The notes under the pieces were generated by a model. It had not been told where the DNA came from and searched no databases. It saw only the letters and a program-made list of their open reading frames with translations. Shown piece after piece: positions 43,771-54,995 of a stretch of DNA of 64,000 nucleotides (position 1 is the stretch's first letter; each line of letters begins with the position of its first letter). A program made the translations under genes and the position numbers. The stretch is from Bradyrhizobium sp. OK095 (GTDB lineage Bacteria; Pseudomonadota; Alphaproteobacteria; Rhizobiales; Xanthobacteraceae), in contig NZ_FOBX01000007.1 of NCBI RefSeq assembly GCF_900109945.1, positions 310,001-374,000 of the forward strand. The letters run 5' to 3'.

Positions 43771-45207
43771 CTAAAACAGCGACTTGGCGGCGGCGGAGGC
43801 GATGCTCACCACGGGACCTGCGAACAGCGCGAACAGGATGGTGAACAGGCCCGCAACCGCCAGCACCGTCTTCACCTCGACGCGCATCGGATCGACCTGG
43901 CCGGCCGGCTCGTCGAAATACATCGTCTTGACGATGGTCAGGTAGTAGTAGGCGCCCACCACGCTGGAGAGCACGCCGATCACGGCGAGCGCGAACAGGT
44001 TCGCCTTGATCGCGGCGACGAAGACGTACCATTTGGCGAAGAAGCCGGCGAGCGGCGGAATGCCGGCGAGCGAGAACAGCAGCATCGCGAACATGAAAGC
44101 GAGCAGCGGATTGGTGCGCGAGAGACCTGCGAAGTCGCTGATCTGCTCCACGGCCTGGCCGTTGCGCTTCATGGCGAGGATGACCGAGAACGAGCCGAGC
44201 GTCATCGCGACATAGATCACGATGTACATCAGCACGCCCTGCGCGCCTTCGACTGTGCCGGCGGCAAGCCCGACCAGCGCGAAGCCCATGTGGCCGATCG
44301 AGGAATAGGCCATCAGGCGCTTGATGTTGCTCTGTCCGATCGCTGCAAAGGAGCCGAGCACCATCGAGGCGATCGCCACGAACACCAGGATCTGCTGCCA
44401 CTGCGAGACGATGCCCGGGAAAGCTGTCAGCGTGACGCGGGTGAAGACGGCGAGTGCGGCCACCTTCGGCGCCGAGGCGAAGAAGGCGGTGACCGGGGTC
44501 GGGGCGCCTTCATAAACGTCCGGCGTCCACATGTGGAACGGCACGGCCGACACCTTGAAGCAGAGACCGGCGAGCAGGAAGACCAGACCGAACACCAGGC
44601 CGACATTCGAGGCCGTGGCCGCAGTCGCGATGCCTGAGAAGGTCACCGTACCCGTGAAGCCATAGATCAGCGAGGCGCCGTAGAGCAGCATGCCCGACGA
44701 CAGCGCGCCGAGCACAAAATACTTCAGGCCGGCTTCGGTCGACTTGGCGTTGTCGCGGTTCGAGGCCGCCACGACATAGAGCGCGAGCGACATCAATTCG
44801 AGGCCGAGATAGAGCGAGATCAGATCGCCGGCCGAGATCAGCACCATCATGCCGAGCGTCGAGAGCAGCACCAGGATCGCGTATTCGAAGATGCGGCGCG
44901 ACGGATCGGACAGGAACTCGGTCGACAGCACCAGCGTCACCGCCGAGCCGATCAGGGCCAGGATCTTCATGAAGCGCGCGAAGTCGTCGACGATGAAGCT
45001 GCCGCCGAAGGTCACCTGCTTGCCCGCGGGAAGCATGTATTCGAGCACGCCAACCACGACCAGGAGCAGCACCGCAAGCGAGGTAACCGCCCTGGTGGTC
45101 TCCTGCCCGCGATAGGCGCCCAGCATCAGGAGCGCCATGGCGCCGATCGCGAGCACGAGCTCGGGCAGCACCGGCGCCAGTTGATAACCTGCAGTCGAAA
45201 AGCTCAT
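43771..45207 (-). CDS. nuoN: NADH-quinone oxidoreductase subunit N
   Basis: 478 residues, about 14 transmembrane helices; antiporter-like membrane-arm subunit with the conserved lysine helix region (FKVSAVPFHMWTPDVYEGAPTPV). Part of the proton-pumping distal arm of complex I. Last nuo gene, followed at once by birA. Confidence 0.96.
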   Translation of the reverse strand: MSFSTAGYQLAPVLPELVLAIGAMALLMLGAYRGQETTRAVTSLAVLLLVVVGVLEYMLPAGKQVTFGGSFIVDDFARFMKILALIGSAVTLVLSTEFLSDPSRRIFEYAILVLLSTLGMMVLISAGDLISLYLGLELMSLALYVVAASNRDNAKSTEAGLKYFVLGALSSGMLLYGASLIYGFTGTVTFSGIATAATASNVGLVFGLVFLLAGLCFKVSAVPFHMWTPDVYEGAPTPVTAFFASAPKVAALAVFTRVTLTAFPGIVSQWQQILVFVAIASMVLGSFAAIGQSNIKRLMAYSSIGHMGFALVGLAAGTVEGAQGVLMYIVIYVAMTLGSFSVILAMKRNGQAVEQISDFAGLSRTNPLLAFMFAMLLFSLAGIPPLAGFFAKWYVFVAAIKANLFALAVIGVLSSVVGAYYYLTIVKTMYFDEPAGQVDPMRVEVKTVLAVAGLFTILFALFAGPVVSIASAAAKSLF

Positions 45208-45229
45208 GGCGATATCCTGACCTGCCCGA

Positions 45230-46738
45230 TCAATGGAGCAGTGCGGCGGCCTTCACGGCCGTCACAGCGGTGTTGTAATTGTTGACGAGTTGCTGAACCG
45301 AGGCGGCCGACATGTCGAGCACCGGCTTCGGATAGACGCCGAACAGGATCGTCAGCGCGATCATCGGGAACAGCGTCACGCATTCACGCAAGGTGAGATC
45401 CTTCATGCTCGCCAGCGACGGCTTGACCAGCGCCCCGAACACGACCTTGCGGTAGAGCCACAGCGCGTAGCACGCCGACAGGATCACGCCGAAGGTGGCG
45501 AAGAACGCGGTCGGGACCGAGACCTTGAAGGTGCCGAGCAGCGTCATGAACTCGCCGACGAAGCCCGACGTGCCGGGCAGACCGACATTGGCCATGGTGA
45601 AGACCATGAAAGTCAGCGCGTAGAGCGGCATCCGGTTGACGAGGCCGCCATAGGCCGCGATCTCGCGGGTGTGCAGGCGGTCGTAGACGACGCCGACGCA
45701 GAGAAACAGCGCGCCGGAGACGATGCCGTGCGAGATCATCTGGAACACGCCGCCGGCGACGCCCTGCATGGTGCCAGCGAAGATGCCCATGGTGACGAAG
45801 CCCATATGGGCGACCGACGAATAGGCAATCAGTTTCTTCATGTCCTCCTGCATCAGCGCCACCAGCGAGGTGTAGACGATGGCGATGGCCGAGAGCGTGA
45901 ACATCAGCGGCGCGAAATCGTGCGAGGCCAGCGGGAACATCGGCAGCGAGAAGCGCAGGAAGCCGTAGCCGCCCATCTTCAGCATGATCGCGGCGAGGAC
46001 CACCGAGCCTGCGGTCGGCGCCTCGACGTGCGCATCGGGGAGCCAGGTGTGCACCGGCCACATCGGCATCTTCACCGCGAAGGAGGCGAAGAAGGCCAGC
46101 CACGCCCAGGTCTGCAACGACCGCGGCACGGCGGTGTGCATCAGGGCCGGGATGTCGGTCGTGCCGCCGTTCCAGTACAGCGCCATGATGGCAAGCAGCA
46201 TCAGCACCGAGCCGAGCAGCGTGTAGAGGAAGAACTTGAACGAGGCGTAGACCCGGCGCGGACCACCCCAGACGCCGATGATCAGGAACATCGGGATCAG
46301 GCCGCCCTCGAAGAACAAATAGAACAGCACGAGATCGAGCGCCGAGAAGGTGCCGATCATCAGCGTTTCCAGGATCAGGAACGCCATCATGTATTCACGG
46401 ACGCGCTTGGTGATCGCCGTCCAGCTCGCAATGATGCAGAACGGCATCACGGCGGTGGTCAGGATCACGAGCGGCAGCGAAATGCCGTCCACGCCCATGT
46501 GGTAGGTGATGCCGGTGGCGAGCCAGTTCGCCTTCTCGACGAACTGGAAGTCGGCGCTGTTGGAGTCGAAGCGCATGACCAGGATCACCGACACCGCAAA
46601 GGTGATCAGCGTGGTCCACAGCGCGATCCAGCGCGAGTTGCGCTTGGCCGCCTCGTCATCGCCGCGGCTGAGATAAACGATCAGCGCGCCGACCAGCGGC
46701 AGGAAGGTCGTGACGGAAAGGATTGGCCAGGTCGTCAT
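45230..46738 (-). CDS. nuoM: NADH-quinone oxidoreductase subunit M
   Basis: 502 residues, about 14 transmembrane helices, second antiporter-like subunit. Conserved FAVKMPMWPVHTWLPDAHVEAPTAGSV block with the key Lys, and GLPGTSGFVGEF. Start abuts the nuoL stop with no gap. Confidence 0.96.
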   Translation of the reverse strand: MTTWPILSVTTFLPLVGALIVYLSRGDDEAAKRNSRWIALWTTLITFAVSVILVMRFDSNSADFQFVEKANWLATGITYHMGVDGISLPLVILTTAVMPFCIIASWTAITKRVREYMMAFLILETLMIGTFSALDLVLFYLFFEGGLIPMFLIIGVWGGPRRVYASFKFFLYTLLGSVLMLLAIMALYWNGGTTDIPALMHTAVPRSLQTWAWLAFFASFAVKMPMWPVHTWLPDAHVEAPTAGSVVLAAIMLKMGGYGFLRFSLPMFPLASHDFAPLMFTLSAIAIVYTSLVALMQEDMKKLIAYSSVAHMGFVTMGIFAGTMQGVAGGVFQMISHGIVSGALFLCVGVVYDRLHTREIAAYGGLVNRMPLYALTFMVFTMANVGLPGTSGFVGEFMTLLGTFKVSVPTAFFATFGVILSACYALWLYRKVVFGALVKPSLASMKDLTLRECVTLFPMIALTILFGVYPKPVLDMSAASVQQLVNNYNTAVTAVKAAALLH

Positions 46739-48814
46739 TTACTGGCCCCCAAAGCCGAACATGAACCACGTGATCAGGCCGGCGGCGCCGATCAGCATGG
46801 CAAAGGCGTAATGATAGAGATAGCCGGTCTGGATCTTCACGACGTTGCGGGTGATGTCCAGCACGCGGGCCGAGACACCGTCGGGGCCGAGACCGTCGAT
46901 GATGAAGCCGTCGCCCTTCTTCCAGAGCTGGTAGCCGATCCACTTCGCCGGACGGACGAAGATGAGGTCGTAGAGCTCGTCGAAGTACCATTTGTTGAGC
47001 AGGAACTTGTACAGCATCGGCTGCGTGTTCGCGAGCTCGACCGGGAGATAAGGCCGGCGGATGTAGAACAGGTACGAGACCAGGAAGCCCAGCACCATCA
47101 TCACCGTCGGCAGCAACGCGATGGACTCGGGGATGTGGTGCATCTCCTCGATGATGTGCGGGTTCATCTTCACGGACTCGCGGAAGAACTCCTCGATACC
47201 GTGACCGGCGAACAGCTCCTTGAACGGAAAGCCGGCGAAGATGGAGCCGACCGCGAGCACACCAATCGGGATCAGCATCCAGATCGGTGCCTCATGCGCA
47301 GCTTCGTAGTGCTGCTCGTCATGCGCCTCACCGTGGAAGGTCTTGAAGATCAGGCGCCAGGAATAGAACGAGGTCAGGCCGGCGGCGATGACCGTCATCA
47401 GGAAGCCGTAGGTCGCGAACGGGTTGTGCGAGGCGTAGGCCGCTTCGATGATCGCGTCCTTGGAGAAATAGCCGGCGGTGAGCGGGAAACCGGTGAGCGC
47501 CAAGGTGCCGATCACCATCACCGCGTAGGTGTACGGAATCTTCTTCCAGAGGCCGCCCATGTTGCGGATGTCCTGCTCGTGGTGCATCGCGTAGATCACC
47601 GAGCCGGAGCCCAAGAACAGCAGCGCCTTGAAGAAGGCGTGCGTGAACAAATGGAACATGCCGACCGAATAGGCCCCTGCTCCCATCGCCACGAACATGT
47701 AGCCGAGCTGCGAACAGGTCGAGTAGGCGACGATGCGCTTGATGTCGTTCTGGACGAGGCCGATGGTCGCCGCGAAGAACGCCGTGGTGGCGCCGAAGAA
47801 CATCACGACGGCCTGCGCGTTCGGCGCCAGCTCGAACAGCGGCGACAGGCGCGCCACCATGAAGACGCCGGCGGTGACCATGGTCGCGGCGTGGATCAGC
47901 GCCGACACGGGCGTCGGGCCTTCCATCGCGTCCGGCAACCAGGTGTGCAGCAGGAACTGCGCCGACTTGCCCATCGCGCCCATGAACAGCAGCAGGCAGG
48001 TCAGCGTCAGCGCATCGGCATGCCAGCCGAGGAAGTCGATGGTCTTGCCGGTCAAGCTCGGCGCGGCGTGGAAGATGGTCTCGAAATCGGTCGAGCTGGT
48101 GAGATAGAAGATCGCGAAAATGCCGAGCGCGAAGCCGAAATCGCCGACACGGTTGACCACGAAGGCCTTGATGGCGGCGGCGTTCGCCGTTGGCTTCTGG
48201 TACCAGAACCCGATCAGCAGATAGCTGGCGAGACCCACGCCTTCCCAGCCGAAGAACAGCTGCACGAGGTTGTCGGCGGTCACCAGCATCAGCATGGCGA
48301 AGGTGAACAGGCTGAGATAGCCGAAGAAGCGCGGCCGGTTCGGATCCTCGTCCATGTAGCCGATGGAATAGAGGTGCACGAGCGAGGACACGGTGGTGAC
48401 CACCACCAGCATCACCGCGGTGAGCGTATCGACCCGCAGCGTCCACCAGACCTGGAGGTCGCCGGAGAAGATCCAGGGCATAAGCTGGATCCTGATGTCG
48501 TGATGCATGAAGCCGACATCGACCAGCGTCATCCAGGACAGCGCCGCCGAGACGAACAGCAGCGCCGTGGTGACCAGCTCGGCACCGCGCGAGCCCGCCG
48601 CCGGCGGCTCGGCCGGACCATGGTCGTCGTGAGCGTGGTCGTCGTGGCCATGGTCATCATGGGTGGCCGACGCATGCGCGTCGCCGTGACCGTGCGCATC
48701 GTCGTGATGCTCGACCGTGTCGCCCGAGGGATTGCGGGCATGCGCGCCGAACAGCGCGATCAGGCCAGCAAGAATGGCGCCCAGCAGAGGCAGAAAGACA
48801 ATTGCCTGGACCAT
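46739..48814 (-). CDS. nuoL: NADH-quinone oxidoreductase subunit L
   Basis: 691 residues, the largest antiporter-like subunit with a long C-terminal horizontal helix. FLLHTWLPDAMEGPTPVSALIHAATMVTAGVF is the proton-channel block. A His/Asp-rich periplasm-side stretch follows helix 1 (HHDDAHGHGDAHASATHDDHGHDDHAHDDHG in part), which is much richer in histidine than in the enterobacterial protein and may bind metal. Confidence 0.96.
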   Translation of the reverse strand: MVQAIVFLPLLGAILAGLIALFGAHARNPSGDTVEHHDDAHGHGDAHASATHDDHGHDDHAHDDHGPAEPPAAGSRGAELVTTALLFVSAALSWMTLVDVGFMHHDIRIQLMPWIFSGDLQVWWTLRVDTLTAVMLVVVTTVSSLVHLYSIGYMDEDPNRPRFFGYLSLFTFAMLMLVTADNLVQLFFGWEGVGLASYLLIGFWYQKPTANAAAIKAFVVNRVGDFGFALGIFAIFYLTSSTDFETIFHAAPSLTGKTIDFLGWHADALTLTCLLLFMGAMGKSAQFLLHTWLPDAMEGPTPVSALIHAATMVTAGVFMVARLSPLFELAPNAQAVVMFFGATTAFFAATIGLVQNDIKRIVAYSTCSQLGYMFVAMGAGAYSVGMFHLFTHAFFKALLFLGSGSVIYAMHHEQDIRNMGGLWKKIPYTYAVMVIGTLALTGFPLTAGYFSKDAIIEAAYASHNPFATYGFLMTVIAAGLTSFYSWRLIFKTFHGEAHDEQHYEAAHEAPIWMLIPIGVLAVGSIFAGFPFKELFAGHGIEEFFRESVKMNPHIIEEMHHIPESIALLPTVMMVLGFLVSYLFYIRRPYLPVELANTQPMLYKFLLNKWYFDELYDLIFVRPAKWIGYQLWKKGDGFIIDGLGPDGVSARVLDITRNVVKIQTGYLYHYAFAMLIGAAGLITWFMFGFGGQ

Positions 48815-48822
48815 GACTGAGC

Positions 48823-49131
48823 TCAGCCCTTCATCAGATTGACGTCCTCAACCGCGATCGAGCCGCGGTTGCGGAAATAGACTACCAGGATGGCGAGACC
48901 GATCGCGGCTTCAGCAGCCGCAACAGTCAGCACCAGAAGTGCGAAGACCTGACCGACGATGTCGCCGAGGAAGGTCGAGAACGCGACGAGGTTGATGTTG
49001 ACCGAGAGCAGGATCAGCTCGATCGACATCAGGATGACGATGATGTTCTTGCGGTTCAGGAAGATGCCGAGAATCCCGAGCGTGAACAGGATCGCGCCGA
49101 CCGCCAGATAATGTCCGAGCCCGACCGTCAT
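48823..49131 (-). CDS. nuoK: NADH-quinone oxidoreductase subunit K
   Basis: 102 residues from the ATG at 49131, three transmembrane helices with the conserved membrane glutamates (IELILLSVNINLV). The start forms an ATGA overlap with the nuoJ stop, so I prefer it to the GTG at 49140. Confidence 0.95.
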   Translation of the reverse strand: MTVGLGHYLAVGAILFTLGILGIFLNRKNIIVILMSIELILLSVNINLVAFSTFLGDIVGQVFALLVLTVAAAEAAIGLAILVVYFRNRGSIAVEDVNLMKG

Positions 49132-49766
49132 TTCACCCACTCCGCCGCGTCAGAGTCCTGCAGCCCCTGCCCCGGTGCCACCTTGCGCATCGCCATCGCC
49201 ATCTCGGGCGTGCGTGCGTTCTGAACGTTGATGTCCTGCCGCTTCACGCTCGCCTTGTGGCGCAGCGTCAGCACGATGGCGCCGATCATGGCGACCAGCA
49301 GCACCATGCCCGAGAGCTGGAAGTAGTGGATGTACTTCGTATAGAGCACCAGCCCCAGCGCCTCGGTGTTGGAGACGTTGGCCGGGATCGGCGCCGTGAT
49401 GGTCTTGCTGACGCTGGGATTGATGACCCAGGCGCCGACGGTCAAGAGCAGCTCGAACAGGAAGATGCCGCCGATCACGACACCGACCGGCAAATACTGG
49501 ATGAAACCTTCGCGCAGCTCGAGGAAGTCGACGTCGAGCATCATGATCACGAACAGGAACAGCACCGCGACCGCGCCGACATAGACGACGATCAGGATCA
49601 TTGCGAGGAATTCGGCGCCCATCAGCACGAACAGGCCGGAGGCGTTGACGAAGGCCAGGATCAAATACAGCACGGAGTGCACGGGATTGCGCGAGACAAT
49701 CACCATCACCGCCGAGGCGACACAGACGCCGGCGAAGAGATAGAAGAACAGCGCGGGAAGGATCAT
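49128..49766 (-). CDS. nuoJ: NADH-quinone oxidoreductase subunit J
   Basis: 212 residues, five transmembrane helices, with the conserved NPVHSVLYLILAFVNASGLF and EFLAMILIVVYVGAVAVLFLFV blocks. Membrane-arm subunit next to the quinone site. Coupled to nuoK by ATGA. Confidence 0.95.
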   Translation of the reverse strand: MILPALFFYLFAGVCVASAVMVIVSRNPVHSVLYLILAFVNASGLFVLMGAEFLAMILIVVYVGAVAVLFLFVIMMLDVDFLELREGFIQYLPVGVVIGGIFLFELLLTVGAWVINPSVSKTITAPIPANVSNTEALGLVLYTKYIHYFQLSGMVLLVAMIGAIVLTLRHKASVKRQDINVQNARTPEMAMAMRKVAPGQGLQDSDAAEWVK

Positions 49767-49775
49767 GCTCTCATC

Positions 49776-50270
49776 TCACCGGTACGGCGCGTCGAGCTCG
49801 ATCGCTTTTGCGATCTCGCGTTCCCAGCGGTCGCCATTGGCGAGCAGCTTGGCCTTGTCATAGAACAGTTCCTCGCGGGTCTCGGTCGCGAACTCGAAGT
49901 TCGGACCTTCGACGATGGCGTCGACCGGACAGGCCTCCTGGCAGAGGCCGCAATAGATGCACTTCACCATGTCGATGTCGTAGCGCACGGTGCGGCGGGT
50001 GCCGTCGTTGCGGCGCGGGCCGGCTTCGATGGTGATGGCCTGCGCCGGGCACACCGCTTCGCACAGCTTGCAGGCGATGCAGCGCTCCTCGCCGTTCGGA
50101 TAGCGGCGCAGCGCATGCTCGCCGCGGAAGCGCGGCGAGATCGGGCCCTTCTCGAAGGGATAGTTCAGCGTCGGCTTCGGCTGGAAGAAGTAGCGCATGG
50201 CGAGAAAGAACGCCGAGACGAATTCCGACAGAAGCAGCGAGCGTGCGGTGGCGTTGATGTTGATACCCAT
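49776..50270 (-). CDS. nuoI: NADH-quinone oxidoreductase subunit I (two 4Fe-4S clusters)
   Basis: 164 residues from the ATG at 50270. Two ferredoxin motifs: CIACKLCEAVCP (Cys64, 67, 70, 74) and CIYCGLCQEACP (Cys104, 107, 110, 114) hold clusters N6a and N6b, passing electrons to NuoB. The frame extends upstream to 50543, but that region lies inside nuoH. Confidence 0.96.
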   Translation of the reverse strand: MGININATARSLLLSEFVSAFFLAMRYFFQPKPTLNYPFEKGPISPRFRGEHALRRYPNGEERCIACKLCEAVCPAQAITIEAGPRRNDGTRRTVRYDIDMVKCIYCGLCQEACPVDAIVEGPNFEFATETREELFYDKAKLLANGDRWEREIAKAIELDAPYR

Positions 50271-50278
50271 GACGGCCC

Positions 50279-51346
50279 TCACTTCGGCGCGATGTCGGCG
50301 AAGTGCAGCACACCGGCCACCACGATCACCATCGCCAGCGACAGCGGCAGGAACACCTTCCAGCCGAGGCGCATCAGTTGATCGTAGCGGTAGCGCGGCA
50401 CGATCGCCTTTGCCATCGCGAACAGGAAGAACATGAAGAACAGTTTTAGCGAGAACCAGATGATCCCCGGCACCCAGTTGAAGGGCGGCAGATCCACCGG
50501 CGGCAGCCAGCCTCCCAGGAACAGGATCGTCGCCAGCGCGCACATCGTGGCAATCGCGACATACTCGCCGAGCATGAACAGCAGATACGGCGTCGAGCCG
50601 TATTCGACCATGAAGCCGGCGACGAGCTCGGATTCAGCTTCGACGAGGTCGAAGGGCGGACGGTTGGTTTCCGCCAGCGCCGAGACGTAGAAGATCACGA
50701 ACATCGGGAACAGCGGCCAGACGTACCAGTTCAGGATGGTGAGCTGGGGCAACCCGATCAGGCTGGCAAGACCGCGGACATGCTGGGCCTCGACCACCGC
50801 CGACAGGTTCAGCGTGCCGGCGCAGAGCAACACCGTGATGATGACGAAGCCGATCGAGACCTCGTAGGACACCATCTGCGCCGCCGAGCGAAGTGCTGCC
50901 AGGAACGGGTATTTCGAGTTCGACGACCAGCCGGCCATGATGATGCCGTAGATCGACAGCGACGAGATCGCGAAGATGAAGAGGACGCCGACATTGATGT
51001 CGGAGATCACCCAGCCGAGATTGGTCGGAATCACCGCCCAGGCCGTGAGCGCGAGCACGCACGAGACCAGCGGAGCCAGCAGGAAGACGCCCTTGTTGGC
51101 GCCGGCCGGGATGATCGGCTCCTTCAGCACGAACTTGAGCAAATCGGCGAAGGATTGCAGCAGGCCCCACGGGCCGACCACGTTCGGGCCGCGGCGAATC
51201 TGCACCGCCGCCCAGATCTTGCGGTCGGCGAGCAGGATGTAGGCGATCGCGACCAAGAGGACGACGAGCACCAGGACGCTCTCCGCGATCATGATGATCA
51301 GCGGCCAGAGGAAACCAGTCCAGAATGCGCTTGCGAAGAATTCCAT
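50279..51346 (-). CDS. nuoH: NADH-quinone oxidoreductase subunit H
   Basis: 355 residues, about eight transmembrane helices. Quinone-cavity segments ADRKIWAAVQIRRGPNVVGPWGLLQSFADLLK (early) and the EAESELVAGFMVEYGS loop are conserved. Connects the hydrophilic arm to the membrane arm. Confidence 0.96.
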   Translation of the reverse strand: MEFFASAFWTGFLWPLIIMIAESVLVLVVLLVAIAYILLADRKIWAAVQIRRGPNVVGPWGLLQSFADLLKFVLKEPIIPAGANKGVFLLAPLVSCVLALTAWAVIPTNLGWVISDINVGVLFIFAISSLSIYGIIMAGWSSNSKYPFLAALRSAAQMVSYEVSIGFVIITVLLCAGTLNLSAVVEAQHVRGLASLIGLPQLTILNWYVWPLFPMFVIFYVSALAETNRPPFDLVEAESELVAGFMVEYGSTPYLLFMLGEYVAIATMCALATILFLGGWLPPVDLPPFNWVPGIIWFSLKLFFMFFLFAMAKAIVPRYRYDQLMRLGWKVFLPLSLAMVIVVAGVLHFADIAPK

Positions 51347-51350
51347 GAGC

Positions 51351-53426
51351 TCACTCCGCTGCGGTCAGCATCTGCCCGGAGGCAAGCCGCGAACATTCCG
51401 CCATCACGGCGGACGCACGCGCGATTGGGTTGGTCAGATAGAAGTCCTCGACCAGCGGCTTGAACGGCGCCTTCTCCGGCGAACCGCCCTTCCCCGCCAG
51501 CTTCTTGATCTGGTCGACGGAGCCGGCCTCGATCTGGTCGAGACGGATCAGATGCGGCACGGCCTTGAAGATCGCCTGGCGCAAGGCCGAGAGCGAGTCA
51601 TAGCCGAGCTTCTTGCCGAGCGCTTCCGAGAGCGCACGCACGACCGCCCAGTCCTCGCGGGCTTCGCCCGGTGGGAACGCGGCGCGGCCTGTCATCTGCA
51701 CGCGGCCTTCGGTGTTGACGTAGATCGCCGACTTCTCGGTGTAGGCGGCGGCCGGCAGGATGACGTCGGCGCGATGCGCGCCGCGGTCGCCATGGGTGCC
51801 GATATAGACGACGAAGGTGCCGTCCGACGGCTTGATCTCGTCGGCGCCGAGCAGGAACAGCAGGTCGAGCGTGCCGAACGTCGTCATCTGCGCGGCGTTC
51901 AGGCCACCGGCAGCGGCGGTAAAGCCGATATCGAGCGCACCGACGCGGGAGGCAGTCTCGTGCAGCACGCCAAAGCCGTTCCAGCCGTCCTTGAGCGCGC
52001 CGACATCGAGCGCGAGCTTGGCGGCGGCGGCGAGAATGGCGGCGCCATCGTGGCGCGAGGCGGCGCCTGCGCCGACCAGGATGATCGGATTCTTGGCGTT
52101 CTTCAGCACGTCCATGAAGGAGTGCTTGCCGGCCGCGAGCTCACTGAGCGTATCGGTGCCCGCACCGAGATGGTCGTAGTCGTAAGTGAGATCGGCCTTG
52201 GTGCCGATCACGCCGACCTTGAGTCCACCCGAGCGCCAGCGCTTGCGGATGCGGGCGTTGAACACGGCCGCTTCCTTGCGCGGATTGGCGCCGACGATGA
52301 GCAGCGCGTCGGCCTGCTCGACGCCTGCAAGCGTCGGATTGAAGATGTAGGAGCCGCGGCCGAGCGCGGGATCGAAGGCGTCGCCGCCCTGCACCGCAAG
52401 ATTGCCCGAGCCGTACTTGGACAAGAGGTCCTTCAGCGCGAACATCTCTTCGACGCCGGCGAGGTCGCCGGCGATCGCGCCGATGCGCTTGCCGTCAGTG
52501 CGCGCCGCCTTGGACGCGATCGCGGCAAAGGCCTCGGGCCAGGTCGCGGCCCGCAGCTTGCCGGCTTCGCGGATATAGGGCCGGTCGAGACGCTGGGTGC
52601 GCAGGCCGTCGACGACGTGGCGGGTCTTGTCGGAGATCCACTCCTCGTTCACGGCCTCGTTGATGCGCGGCAGCACGCGCATCACTTCACGGCCGCGGGT
52701 GTCGACGCGAATCGCAGATCCAACGCCGTCCATGACGTCGATCGACTGGGTCTTGCCGAGCTCCCACGGGCGCGCCGCGAACGCATAAGGCTTCGAGGTC
52801 AGCGCGCCGACCGGGCAGATGTCGACGAGGTTGCCTTGCAATTCCGACGTCAGCGCGTGCTGGAGATAGGTCGTGATCTCCATGTCCTCGCCGCGGCCGG
52901 TGGCGCCCATCTCGGGGGCGCCTGCGACTTCCGCCGAGAAGCGGACGCAGCGCGTGCACTGGATGCAGCGGTTCATCGAGGTCTTGACCAGCGCGCCGAG
53001 GTATTTGTCCTCGACCGCGCGCTTGTTCTCGGCGAAGCGGCTGGTGTCGACACCATAGCCCATCGCCTGGTCCTGAAGATCGCACTCGCCGCCCTGGTCG
53101 CAGATCGGGCAATCCAGCGGATGGTTGATGAGAAGGAATTCCATCACGCCTTCGCGCGCCTTCTTCACCATCGGCGAACGGGTCGATATCTCCGGCGGCT
53201 CACCCTTCGGGCCGGGACGGCAATCGCGCACGCCCCAAGCGCAGCTCGCGACCGGCTTCGGGCCGCCCTTCACTTCAACGAGGCACATCCGGCAATTGCC
53301 GGCGATCGACAGCCGCTCGTGATAGCAGAAACGCGGAATCTCGGCGCCAGCGGCTTCGCAGGCCTGAAGCAGCGTGTATTCGGCCGGGACATCGATCTCT
53401 TTGCCGTCGATGATGAGCTTGGTCAT
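51351..53426 (-). CDS. nuoG: NADH-quinone oxidoreductase subunit G
   Basis: 691 residues. N-terminal 2Fe-2S site (Cys34, Cys45, Cys48 in RFCYHERL and GNCRMCLVEV), then the His-bearing 4Fe-4S segment and CDQGGECDLQDQAMGYG, with further cysteines in CIQCTRCVRF, followed by a molybdopterin-oxidoreductase-like domain that holds no cofactor. Electron-transfer subunit of the peripheral arm. Confidence 0.96.
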   Translation of the reverse strand: MTKLIIDGKEIDVPAEYTLLQACEAAGAEIPRFCYHERLSIAGNCRMCLVEVKGGPKPVASCAWGVRDCRPGPKGEPPEISTRSPMVKKAREGVMEFLLINHPLDCPICDQGGECDLQDQAMGYGVDTSRFAENKRAVEDKYLGALVKTSMNRCIQCTRCVRFSAEVAGAPEMGATGRGEDMEITTYLQHALTSELQGNLVDICPVGALTSKPYAFAARPWELGKTQSIDVMDGVGSAIRVDTRGREVMRVLPRINEAVNEEWISDKTRHVVDGLRTQRLDRPYIREAGKLRAATWPEAFAAIASKAARTDGKRIGAIAGDLAGVEEMFALKDLLSKYGSGNLAVQGGDAFDPALGRGSYIFNPTLAGVEQADALLIVGANPRKEAAVFNARIRKRWRSGGLKVGVIGTKADLTYDYDHLGAGTDTLSELAAGKHSFMDVLKNAKNPIILVGAGAASRHDGAAILAAAAKLALDVGALKDGWNGFGVLHETASRVGALDIGFTAAAGGLNAAQMTTFGTLDLLFLLGADEIKPSDGTFVVYIGTHGDRGAHRADVILPAAAYTEKSAIYVNTEGRVQMTGRAAFPPGEAREDWAVVRALSEALGKKLGYDSLSALRQAIFKAVPHLIRLDQIEAGSVDQIKKLAGKGGSPEKAPFKPLVEDFYLTNPIARASAVMAECSRLASGQMLTAAE

Positions 53427-53439
53427 TGGCTCAGTTCTC

Positions 53440-53649
53440 TCAATGCGTTGCGTCGGTCAGTTCGAGGCGTCTCTCGATCCGGTCGACGCGAATCTCCAGC
53501 CGATCAAGTCTACGGTTTACCCCGGCCAAGCCCTCTTCCATCCCGGTCACACGCACCTTCAGATCTTGCAGATCCTCTGCCATCCGCTCGGTCCGCTGAT
53601 CGATCTTGCGCAACAAGGCAAGCACGATGTTGTCGGGTTCGTCGGTCAT
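53440..53649 (-). CDS. Small coiled-coil protein inside nuo operon
   Basis: 69 residues, strongly charged with heptad spacing: LRKIDQRTERMAEDLQDLKV, then RVTGMEEGLAGVNRRLDRLE. No membrane segment or cysteine. Not a known complex I subunit to me. It fits exactly between the nuoF stop (53655) and nuoG start (53426) with intergenic gaps of 5 and 13 bases and has its own ATG, so it is very probably translated. Could be an assembly or accessory factor, or a passenger. Confidence 0.7.
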   Translation of the reverse strand: MTDEPDNIVLALLRKIDQRTERMAEDLQDLKVRVTGMEEGLAGVNRRLDRLEIRVDRIERRLELTDATH

Positions 53650-53654
53650 TCTTC

Positions 53655-54980
<1,326 letters not shown>

Positions 54981-54995
54981 ATCAGTGCTTTCCGA

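Noticed and set aside
45233..48820. A 1195-residue open frame antisense to nuoM/nuoL
   Set aside because: It is His/Asp/Glu/Arg-rich, has no domain, and mirrors the codon bias of the real genes; high GC leaves few stops on the other strand.
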